A DNA stretch of 16,639 bases from JBBSUX01 sp038234045 (lineage in GTDB: Bacteria; Pseudomonadota; Gammaproteobacteria; Burkholderiales; Burkholderiaceae_C). The DNA lies in the NCBI GenBank assembly GCA_038234045.1, contig JBBSUX010000045.1, positions 1 through 16,639 of the forward strand. Direction: 5' to 3'. A program made the position numbers and the translations under genes. The notes under the pieces are model-generated. The model was not told the DNA's origin and did no database searches. It was given only the letters and a program-made list of their open reading frames with translations. Shown here one piece after another: positions 1-6,407 of the stretch. The number at the start of each line of letters is the position of its first letter. Within the stretch, counting starts at the first letter, position 1.

Positions 1-639
1 CATGGCCCACATCATCATGTGGGACGTCTCGGGCATCAGCGAGGCGAAATCCCAGAAGCTGTCGTGCGCGCTGCTGGCTTGCGGCATGCCGGTGTGCGGC
101 TCGGGCTTCATCGCATGCATCAGGTCGGGAAACTTGATCGCATCCTGCAGGTAGAAGACAGGCACGTTGCTGCCCACCAGGTCGTAGTTGCCTTCTGCCG
201 TGTAGAACTTGACGGCGAAACCACGGATATCGCGCGCCGTATCGGCGGATCCGCGCTCGCCACATTGATTGGAAAACCGGACGAATACCGGCGTGGCGTT
301 GTCGGCATCGTTCAAAAAATGAGCGGTGGTGTATTCGGACAAGGCCTTGTTCAGCTGAAAAATTCCATGTGCGCCGGAGCCGCGGGCATTGGTCACGCGC
401 TCTGCCGTCCGTTCGCTCGCGAAGTGCCCAAGCTTTTCGCGCAAAACGAAATCTTCGGCAAGCGTCGGTCCGCGCGGGCCGGCCTTCAACGAATGGTGGT
501 TGTCTGCGATGACGACGCCCTGGCTCGTCGTCAGTGCGCCCGACGAAGGCTCGAACGCAGCGGCCATTTGCCGCTGTTTTTCCGAGATGCTGCCCGACGC
601 GCGAGTTTTTCCGCGCGCTGCGCCCCTACTGGTGGCCAT
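1..639 (-). CDS. Catalase-fold heme protein (clade 2, KatE-like), C-terminus cut off by window edge; distal catalytic residues replaced
   Basis: This is the first 213 residues of a monofunctional-catalase family protein, which normally converts H2O2 to water and oxygen on heme b. The ATG at 639 has a good ribosome site (AAGGA, 6 nt upstream). Seen: the LTTSQGVVIADNHHSLKAG arm and AGPRGPTLAEDF near residues 36-64, ARGSGAHG at 85-92, GERGSADTARDIRGFAVKFY from 127, and the clade-2 KPEPH and AHDSFWDF segments. Odd: the invariant V-V-H-A of the distal pocket reads V-T-N-A (Asn84 in place of the catalytic His, human His75). RFSTVAGE reads RFSNQCGE (residues 121-128). The catalytic Asn of LVGNN (human Asn148) is Ser157. 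Heme-contact Arg81 and the Phe residues corresponding to human Phe153 and Phe161 remain. The proximal Tyr lies beyond the window. Family assignment is firm; catalase activity is doubtful. Confidence 0.9.
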   Translation of the reverse strand, partial: MATSRGAARGKTRASGSISEKQRQMAAAFEPSSGALTTSQGVVIADNHHSLKAGPRGPTLAEDFVLREKLGHFASERTAERVTNARGSGAHGIFQLNKALSEYTTAHFLNDADNATPVFVRFSNQCGERGSADTARDIRGFAVKFYTAEGNYDLVGSNVPVFYLQDAIKFPDLMHAMKPEPHTGMPQASSAHDSFWDFASLMPETSHMMMWAM

Positions 640-1005
640 ATTCAGTCCTTGATGCGAAACGCAGCGAAGGTCTGATCACCCACGGTGCGAAAAAGGGAGT
701 CGGCCGAAGCGCCGAACGAGGCCAGAGGAAAAGCGATGCGTTGTTCAGGCCGATCAGAGACCTGCGCTGAAAAGGCGGCTAATCAAGAAAACGCGTGACG
801 TGCTTTCCCTCGACTCCACCTGTCAATGTCTGAAAGGGTAAGCAGTCAACGCGCGGATGCCCGTAGCCCAAAGTTGCGATCCACACTGGAATATGGCGCG
901 CACTTGCGTCGGTGGCGGACTACACCACCGGTGCGCCGATGGTGGGCTGGACCACGGGCTTACTAGGGAAGAGCCCTGCTTTGGTCAGCTGCCGAACGGC
1001 GGGTC
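640..1005. other. Intergenic region with no recognisable gene
   Basis: This 366-bp stretch lies between the rpe stop and the catalase start, both genes being on the minus strand. No frame here resembles a known protein. It must carry the catalase promoter, but I could not find a convincing -35/-10 pair. One imperfect feature is an inverted repeat at 910-930 (CGGTGG and CCACCG arms, 9-nt loop) with no T-tract, so a terminator for rpe is only a weak possibility. In related genomes rpe is, as I recall, followed by gph and trpE; they are not here. Confidence 0.5.
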
Positions 1006-1704
1006 TCAGGCTGCGAGCGCCTTGCGCATGGCATCGATCACTGAGCGGTAATCGGAGTTGCCGAAGATGGCACTGCCTGCCACGAAGGTGTCTGCGCCTG
1101 CCGCGGCTGCGCGCGCAATGTTGTCCACCTTGATGCCGCCATCGACCTCGAGCCGGATGTCCTTGCCCGATGCGTCGATGCGGCGGCGCACTGCCTCGAT
1201 CTTGCGCAGGGCCGAGTCGATGAAGCTCTGTCCACCGAAGCCGGGGTTGACGCTCATGATCAGCACCACGTCCAGATCGTCGATGGTCCAGTCCAGCACA
1301 TCGAGCGACGTGGCCGGATTGAAGACCAGACCCGCTTTCAGGCCCTTGTCGCGAATCACCTGGATGCTGCGATGCACATGCGCAGAAGCTTCCGGATGAA
1401 AGCTGATCTGATCGGCGCCCGCATCGGCAAAGGCAGCTGCCAGCGCATCCACCGGTTGCACCATCAGGTGCACATCCACCGGAACAGGTGTGCCGTCCAC
1501 TTTTTTGGCATAGGGCCTGAGCGCCTCACACACCATCGGGCCGAAAGTGAGGTTAGGCACGTAATGGTTGTCCATCACGTCGAAGTGAATCCAGTCGGCG
1601 CCGGCTTCGATCACCGCTTTGACTTCATCGCCCAGGCGTGCGAAATCAGCGGACAGGATCGACGGTGCAATGCGGAAGGTACGAGCGGCGGTTGGCGTGG
1701 GCAT
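1006..1704 (-). CDS. rpe: Ribulose-phosphate 3-epimerase
   Basis: Interconverts D-ribulose 5-phosphate and D-xylulose 5-phosphate in the cytoplasm (pentose phosphate pathway and Calvin cycle). It is 232 residues, close to the 225 of E. coli Rpe. The TIM-barrel signatures are all visible: IAPSILSADFARLG near the N-terminus, the metal ligands His40 and Asp42 in IHFDVMDNHYVPN, His79 in DVHLMV, FHPEAS, MSVNPGFGGQSF (phosphate and substrate loop), LEVDGGI with the catalytic Asp, and the phosphate-binding FVAGSAIF. The ATG at 1704 precedes a short unconserved leader (MPTPTAARTF) before the family core. It diverges from apaG across 73 bp. The next gene downstream is the catalase-like gene, 366 bp away, so rpe is probably not in an operon with it. 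Confidence 0.97.
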   Translation of the reverse strand: MPTPTAARTFRIAPSILSADFARLGDEVKAVIEAGADWIHFDVMDNHYVPNLTFGPMVCEALRPYAKKVDGTPVPVDVHLMVQPVDALAAAFADAGADQISFHPEASAHVHRSIQVIRDKGLKAGLVFNPATSLDVLDWTIDDLDVVLIMSVNPGFGGQSFIDSALRKIEAVRRRIDASGKDIRLEVDGGIKVDNIARAAAAGADTFVAGSAIFGNSDYRSVIDAMRKALAA

Positions 1705-1777
1705 TTGCCGATTGTCGCAGCGACTGCGCGGAAGCCGCCGCTTACAACAGCAGTGAGCATGGCGCTACCATGGCCCG

Positions 1778-2182
1778 ATGTCCCAGTACCAGTTCAACGT
1801 CGAGGTCCTTGCGCAGTACCTTCCCGATCAATCATCACCGGCAGAACAGATCTACAGCTTTGCATACACCATCACCATCGCCAATTCCGGAGACGTCGCG
1901 GCCCAGTTGATCGCACGGCACTGGATCATTCTGGATGCCGAGAATCATGAAGATCAGGTGAAAGGGCTCGGCGTTGTCGGGCAACAACCTTTGCTGCAGC
2001 CCGGCGAGGCGTTTCGCTACACCAGCGGCTGCCGCTTGCGCACGGCTACGGGCAGCATGAAGGGCAGCTTCTTCTGTGTGGCCGAGGACGGGCACCGGTT
2101 CGATGCAATCGTCACAGAATTCGCGCTCGATGCGAACCATGAAAACGCCGTCGATTCAGACGAGCCGCGGGTGCTGCACTGA
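1778..2182 (+). CDS. apaG: ApaG protein (DUF525, Fn3-like fold)
   Basis: 134 residues, single ApaG/DUF525 domain (E. coli ApaG is about 125). Recognisable segments are the beta-rich YSFAYTITIANSGDVAAQL, the RHWIILDAENHEDQVKGLGVVGQQP signature, the LQPGEAFRYTSGC turn, and GSMKGSFFCVAEDG. The family has been linked to Co2+ resistance, Mg2+ efflux and symmetric diadenosine tetraphosphate levels in enterobacteria, but its biochemical role is unsettled; the fold suggests protein-protein interaction. No strong ribosome-binding site precedes the ATG; it is chosen because the conserved domain begins within a few residues of it and no better in-frame start exists. It is divergent from rpe and converges on metE, with a hairpin repeat between the stops. 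Confidence 0.95.
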   Translation: MSQYQFNVEVLAQYLPDQSSPAEQIYSFAYTITIANSGDVAAQLIARHWIILDAENHEDQVKGLGVVGQQPLLQPGEAFRYTSGCRLRTATGSMKGSFFCVAEDGHRFDAIVTEFALDANHENAVDSDEPRVLH

Positions 2183-2204
2183 TCAGAAGAGTCTTCGCTA
2201 TTTG

Positions 2205-2262
2205 CTTCTGTATAAATAGCTAGTAGCGCTTATATATAAAGCGCTAGAGCCCTATTTCATGC
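2205..2262. repeat. Intergenic palindromic repeat between convergent apaG and metE; possible bidirectional terminator
   Basis: An AT-rich segment contains a perfect 8-bp stem, TAGCGCTT (2224-2231) and AAGCGCTA (2239-2246), with a 7-nt loop. The surrounding arrangement (AT-rich run, GCTAGTAGCGCTT, loop, AAGCGCTAGAG) matches a short intergenic palindrome that I recall as abundant in Comamonadaceae chromosomes. It sits between the stops of two convergent genes, so it could end transcription from both sides, although no long T-tract follows either arm. GCTAGTAGCGC (2219-2229) recurs exactly inside thiL at 7119-7129. Confidence 0.7.
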
Positions 2263-2268
2263 AGATTT

Positions 2269-4704
2269 TCATTTCTGCTCTTTCCGCAAGATTCGTGCAG
2301 CTTCCACCATGTTGGCAAGCGCCGCTTCCGTCTCCGGCCAGCCACGAGTTTTCAAACCGCAGTCGGGGTTGATCCAGAGGTTTTCCGCTGGCACTACCGC
2401 CGCAGCCTTTCGCATCAGCCGCACGATCTCGTCCACCTCGGGCACGCGCGGCGAATGGATGTCGTACACGCCAGGACCGATTTCGTTCGGGTAGCGAAAG
2501 CCCGCGGTGGCCGCGCCCTTTCCGTCGAAATGACCGTCGACATGGCCGTCGACATGGCCGCCGCCACCAAAGCCGCGCAGCAGCTCCATGTCGGAGCGGC
2601 TGGTTTCGATGGTGATCACATCCGCATCCATCGCCGCGATCTCCGGCAGGATGTCGTTGAATTCCGAATAGCACATGTGGGTGTGAATTTGCGTCTCGTC
2701 GCGCACGCCTGAGGCGCTGATGCGAAAGGCGCGTGTGGCCCAGCGCAGGTAATCCTTCCAGGCGGCGCGTCGCAGCGGCAGGCCTTCGCGGATGGCGGGC
2801 TCGTCGATCTGGATGATGCCGATGCCGGCTGCCTCCAGATCGGTCACCTCGTCGCGGATCGCCCAGGCAATCTGCTCGCAGGTGACGGCGCGGGGCTGGT
2901 CGTCACGCACGAAGGACCATTGCAGGATGGTCACCGGACCGGTGAGCATGCCCTTCATCGGCAACTTGGTCAGGCTTTGCGCATAGGCAGTCCACGCCAC
3001 CGTCATCGCCGCAGGCCGCGCCACATCGCCAAAGATGATCGGCGGCTTCACGCAGCGCGAACCATAGGACTGCGCCCAGCCATTGGCGGTGAAGGCAAAG
3101 CCGTCAAGCTGCTCGCCAAAATATTCGACCATGTCGTTGCGCTCGGCTTCACCGTGCACCAGCACATCGAGACCCAGCGCCTCCTGCCGGCGCACAGCGT
3201 GCTCGATCTCTGCCTGCATGGCCTTTTCGTAGTCCGCTGCACCCAACTCGCCGCGCCGCATCGCCGCCCGCGCCGCGCGAATGGTCGGGGTTTGGGGAAA
3301 CGATCCGATCGTGGTGGTGGGCAGGGCCGGCAGCGCGAAGCGGGCGCGCTGCAGCGCCTGACGCTTGGGGAATGTCGCCTTGCGGCTGTCATCGCCGGCC
3401 ACACTGCGGGCCAGTCGCAGCGCCACATCGACGCGGTGTACCCGCTTGCTCTGGCGCCGCGCGGCCAGTGCCGCGCGTGCTTGCACAAGCGCGGCGCTGG
3501 CTTCTGCAGCCCCACCCTCACCCGCCTCGCACGCCTCGCACGCCTCAAGCGTCGTCCGCAGCAACTGCACCTCGCCCAACTTTTCCACCGCGAAGGAGAG
3601 CCAGGATTTCAACTCGGCATCGAGCTTTTTCTCAGCGGCCAGGCTGAAGGGCACATGCAGCAGCGAGCAGGAAGGTGCGATCCACAGCTCGCCCTGATGC
3701 TTGCCACGGGCCTGCTGCAGGCAGGCGAGCGCAGCATCGGGGTCGGTACGCCAGATGTTGCGGCCATCCACCACCCCCACCGACAAAACCTTGTGCGCAG
3801 GCAACCAGTCGAGCACGCTGGCCAGCTCGGCCGGAGCGCGCACGGCATCCACATGCAGCCCCGCCACCGGCAGCTGGCACGCCAGGCGCAGGTTGTCGGC
3901 CAGCGGCGAGAAATACGTGGCCAGCAGCAACTTGGGTGCACTGCGGGCCAATTGCCAATAGCTGCGCTCGAAGGCGCCGCGCCATGCTTCGGCCAGATCC
4001 AAGCCGAGGATGGGCTCGTCGATCTGCACCCACTCCACACCGGCCAACTTCAGGCGCGCCAGTACCTGCTCATAGACGGGCAGCAGTGATTCCAGCAGCG
4101 AGAAGCGATCGAAACCCTCGGCCTTTTCTTTGCCGAGGTAGAGGAACGACAACGGCCCGAGCAGCACCGCCTTGACGGCATGCCCTGCCGATTGCGCCTC
4201 GGCCACTTCATCGAACAGGCGTTCGGAGGCGACGCTGAACTGCGTCGTTGCGCTGAACTCCGGCACCAGGTAGTGGTAGTTGGTATCGAACCACTTGGTC
4301 ATCTCCAGCGCGTGCTGGGACTTGGTGGCATTACTTCCGTGCGCATGGTCGCCATGCGCGCAGCCAGCTTCATGCGAACCGCCCGCTTCGTCCTGCACGC
4401 CGCGCGCCATCGTGAAGTAGCGGGCCAGTTCGGGCTCGCTGCCATCGAAGCCGAAGCGCGCCGGCTCGCAGCCCAGCAACTGGATGTGATTGGCTACATG
4501 GTCGTAGTAGGCGAAATCGCCCACGGTGACGAAATCGAGCCCCGCATCTTTCTGCGCCTGCCAGTGGCGTGCGCGCAGTTCGGCGCCGGTCGCCTGCAGC
4601 GCTGCCAGGCCGGTCTCGCCGCGCCAGTGTGAGTCGAGTGCGAATTTCAGTTCGCGTCGCGCGCCCATGCGCGGAAAGCCGAGAGTGTGGGTTTTGGGAG
4701 TCAT
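2269..4704 (-). CDS. metE: Cobalamin-independent methionine synthase (5-methyltetrahydropteroyltriglutamate-homocysteine methyltransferase)
   Basis: Transfers the methyl group of 5-methyltetrahydropteroyltri-glutamate to homocysteine, the last step of methionine synthesis, without B12. It is 811 residues against 753 in E. coli. Both barrels are intact: HTLGFPRMGARRELK at the start, EMTKWFDTNYHYLVPEF, VQIDEP, then TTTIGSFPQT, LVHGEAERNDMVEYFGE and GMLTGPVTI. Zinc ligands by alignment are His676 and Cys678 (HTHMC), Glu700 (ITIETSRSDMELL) and Cys782 (NPDCGLKTRGWPE). Odd: a His-rich insertion at about residues 103-131 (four His in HEAGCAHGDHAH), a region of 9-bp repeats (3523-3549) in the inter-domain linker, and a second insertion near 715-730 made of HVDG HVDG HFDG, shortly after Glu700. 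It is divergent from metR, its likely activator. Confidence 0.97.
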   Translation of the reverse strand: MTPKTHTLGFPRMGARRELKFALDSHWRGETGLAALQATGAELRARHWQAQKDAGLDFVTVGDFAYYDHVANHIQLLGCEPARFGFDGSEPELARYFTMARGVQDEAGGSHEAGCAHGDHAHGSNATKSQHALEMTKWFDTNYHYLVPEFSATTQFSVASERLFDEVAEAQSAGHAVKAVLLGPLSFLYLGKEKAEGFDRFSLLESLLPVYEQVLARLKLAGVEWVQIDEPILGLDLAEAWRGAFERSYWQLARSAPKLLLATYFSPLADNLRLACQLPVAGLHVDAVRAPAELASVLDWLPAHKVLSVGVVDGRNIWRTDPDAALACLQQARGKHQGELWIAPSCSLLHVPFSLAAEKKLDAELKSWLSFAVEKLGEVQLLRTTLEACEACEAGEGGAAEASAALVQARAALAARRQSKRVHRVDVALRLARSVAGDDSRKATFPKRQALQRARFALPALPTTTIGSFPQTPTIRAARAAMRRGELGAADYEKAMQAEIEHAVRRQEALGLDVLVHGEAERNDMVEYFGEQLDGFAFTANGWAQSYGSRCVKPPIIFGDVARPAAMTVAWTAYAQSLTKLPMKGMLTGPVTILQWSFVRDDQPRAVTCEQIAWAIRDEVTDLEAAGIGIIQIDEPAIREGLPLRRAAWKDYLRWATRAFRISASGVRDETQIHTHMCYSEFNDILPEIAAMDADVITIETSRSDMELLRGFGGGGHVDGHVDGHFDGKGAATAGFRYPNEIGPGVYDIHSPRVPEVDEIVRLMRKAAAVVPAENLWINPDCGLKTRGWPETEAALANMVEAARILRKEQK
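2522..2557. repeat. Three 12-bp tandem repeats inside metE
   Basis: On the plus strand the units are CCGTCGAAATGA, CCGTCGACATGG and CCGTCGACATGG. On the coding strand they give HFDG, HVDG and HVDG, adding a His/Asp tandem loop that E. coli MetE lacks. The frame is kept because the unit is 12 bp, so the array can grow or shrink by slippage without breaking the gene. Confidence 0.85.
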
Positions 4705-4813
4705 GGCGGCGCCGGTCGGGTCAGCAACTATTGGGAGGCGGAGATTTCCGCAAGAGGCACGATGGTCGGTGCTTCTTGGCTATGATTCAAACGAAAGTTT
4801 CTGCCCCATCACG

Positions 4814-4826
4814 TGAAAGTGATTCA
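4814..4826. promoter_or_regulatory. MetR-binding site in the metE-metR divergent region
   Basis: TGAAAGTGATTCA is a perfect match to the MetR consensus TGAA-N5-TTCA and also fits the LysR-type T-N11-A rule. It lies 10 bp before the metR ATG and about 110 bp from the metE start. That suits activation of metE with homocysteine as co-effector and autoregulation of metR. A TATGAT at 4781-4786 could be the metR -10 box, but its -35 is not clear. Confidence 0.75.
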
Positions 4827-4835
4827 CTCACCACC

Positions 4836-5765
4836 ATGCCGCAACCGATCCTCGAACTGCGCCATCTGCGCACGCTGACCGCACTGCGCGACACCGGCAG
4901 CCTGGTGCGCGCTGCCCAGTGGCTCAACCTCACGCAGTCCGCGCTTTCGCACCAGATCAAGCTGCTTGAAGACCACTACGGCGCGGCATTGTTCGAGCGC
5001 AAATCCGTACCGCCGCTGTTCACCACCGCGGGCGAGCGCCTGCTGCAGCTGGCCGATACCGCCATGCCGCTTTTCGACGCGGCCGAGCGCGATGTGGCGC
5101 GGCTCGCCACCGGCGCAGCCGGCAAGCTGCGCATCGTGGTGGAGTGCCACACCTGCTTCGATTGGCTGATGCCGGCGATGGACGCTTTTCGCCAGCGCTG
5201 GCCCGAGGTAGAACTCGACATCATCTCGGGCTTTCACCCCGACCCGATCGCGCTGGTGCTGCAGCGCCGCGCCGAGGTGGCGGTGGTGTCGGAAAACGAT
5301 CCAGCCGAAAACGAGATCGATTACCACCCGCTGTTTCGCTTCGAGATCATGGCGCTGGTCGCAAACGAGCATCCGCTGGCAAAACGTGCCCATCTCACCG
5401 CGCGCCACTTTGCCGACCAGACCCTCATCACCTACCCGGTGCCCGACGAGATGCTCGACATCGTGCGGCAGGTGCTGGCGCCTGCCGGCGTCGAACCACT
5501 GGCGCGCCGCACCACCGAGCTCACGGTGGCGATGCTGCAACTGGTGGCCAGCGGCCGCGGCATCGCCACGCTGCCGCTCTGGGCGGTGCAACCGTATCTG
5601 GATCGCGGCTACGTGACGGCGCGGCGCATCGGCGCGAAGGGCCTTACCGGCAGGCTGTATCTCGCCTCCTCTCCCGCCACCTCGGCCGAGCCGTGGCTGG
5701 AAGATTTCGTGCAGACGACGCGCGCCACCTGCTTTCGCAACCTGCCGGCGATCGAGCTGCTGTGA
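4836..5765 (+). CDS. metR: LysR-type transcriptional activator of methionine biosynthesis
   Basis: 309 residues. The N-terminal winged helix-turn-helix covers about residues 5-65 (LRHLRTLTALRDTGSLVRAAQWLNLTQSALSHQIKLLE, then LFERKS), followed by a LysR substrate-binding domain with ECHTCFDWLMPAMDAFRQRWP and DIISGFHPDP, which resembles MetR proteins. Members of this subfamily bind homocysteine and activate metE and related genes. The ATG at 4836 is chosen because the HTH begins immediately after it; an upstream in-frame extension to 4569 runs into metE antisense sequence and is not conserved. It is divergent from metE with a MetR box between them. The last bases overlap the GTG start of the RNase H-like gene, so the two are probably cotranscribed. 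Confidence 0.95.
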   Translation: MPQPILELRHLRTLTALRDTGSLVRAAQWLNLTQSALSHQIKLLEDHYGAALFERKSVPPLFTTAGERLLQLADTAMPLFDAAERDVARLATGAAGKLRIVVECHTCFDWLMPAMDAFRQRWPEVELDIISGFHPDPIALVLQRRAEVAVVSENDPAENEIDYHPLFRFEIMALVANEHPLAKRAHLTARHFADQTLITYPVPDEMLDIVRQVLAPAGVEPLARRTTELTVAMLQLVASGRGIATLPLWAVQPYLDRGYVTARRIGAKGLTGRLYLASSPATSAEPWLEDFVQTTRATCFRNLPAIELL

Positions 5766-6292
5766 GCGACGAAACCCGCGCGGCCGCACAAGGCCTGTGG
5801 ACGGTCCACTGCGACGGCAGCGCGCTGCCCAACCCGGGGCACATCGGGCTCGGTGCGGTCATCATTTCGCCGGACGGCTCCCGCACAGAAATGTCGGAAG
5901 CAGCGCGCGAGATCGGCTGCAACAACGAGGCCGAGTTGCGCGCGCTGATGGCAGCGTTGCGCGTGGCCCAAGCCATGGGCGCAGATGCGACCGCGCAGAT
6001 ACAGGTGTTCTGCGACAGCCGTGTGGTGGTCGATCAGCTCGCGGGAGTGGTGCACGACACGAAACGCACGGCCTGCGATGCGGACCCTGCGCCGCCGCGC
6101 CCGATCGCCCGGTTGGCCCCACTATTCGATGCCGCTGGTGCGCTGATGGCGCAGTTCGACACGGTCGATCTGCGCTGGATTCCCCAGCGCCGCAATGCGC
6201 CGGCCGATGCTTTGGCGCGTGCGGCGCTCGGCATCACCGCGCCGCGTGCTGCCCCTGTGCCGGCACGCAGAAGCCGTCGGCGCAAGCGCTGA
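5762..6292 (+). CDS. RNase HI-like protein
   Basis: 176 residues with the RNase H fold. All four carboxylates of RNase HI can be placed: Asp18 in HCDGSALPNPG, Glu58 in NNEAEL, Asp85 in FCDSRVVVDQL and Asp149 in NAPADALARAAL. It should therefore be able to cleave the RNA strand of RNA-DNA hybrids. It lacks the HxGHxxNE sequence of canonical RnhA, so it is the divergent RNase H-like (RVT_3-type) family and not the housekeeping enzyme. The C-terminus is a basic tail (RRSRRRKR) that could bind nucleic acid. The start is GTG at 5762, overlapping the metR TGA in GTGA, which implies translational coupling. An upstream in-frame extension is only metR read in another frame. Confidence 0.85.
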   Translation: MSDETRAAAQGLWTVHCDGSALPNPGHIGLGAVIISPDGSRTEMSEAAREIGCNNEAELRALMAALRVAQAMGADATAQIQVFCDSRVVVDQLAGVVHDTKRTACDADPAPPRPIARLAPLFDAAGALMAQFDTVDLRWIPQRRNAPADALARAALGITAPRAAPVPARRSRRRKR

Positions 6293-6343
6293 GCCGCGAC
6301 AATCAGGATCGCAGCTTCGTTGCCGACATCCATGCGTCGGAAC

Positions 6344-6363
6344 GATCAGCGCGGATCAGCGCG
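6344..6363. repeat. Two direct copies of a 10-bp unit upstream of thiL
   Basis: GATCAGCGCG occurs twice in tandem in the 115-bp gap between the RNase H-like gene and thiL. No other signal was recognised in this gap. The repeat may be chance or a small slippage product. Confidence 0.5.
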
Positions 6364-6407
6364 GCTCTGACAGGCAAAACCGACCAAGCAAGCAAACCAC
6401 GGCCACC

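Noticed and set aside
910..930. Inverted repeat CGGTGG/CCACCG as an rpe terminator
   Set aside because: The stem is short, the loop is 9 nt, there is no T-tract, and it lies about 75 bp past the stop.
2920..4089. Long plus-strand open frame (389 codons) opposite metE
   Set aside because: It is the mirror of conserved metE codons, with no recognisable family and a composition typical of antisense frames.
4569..4835. N-terminal extension of MetR
   Set aside because: The extra residues overlap metE antisense sequence and the MetR box; the LysR domain starts normally at the ATG at 4836.
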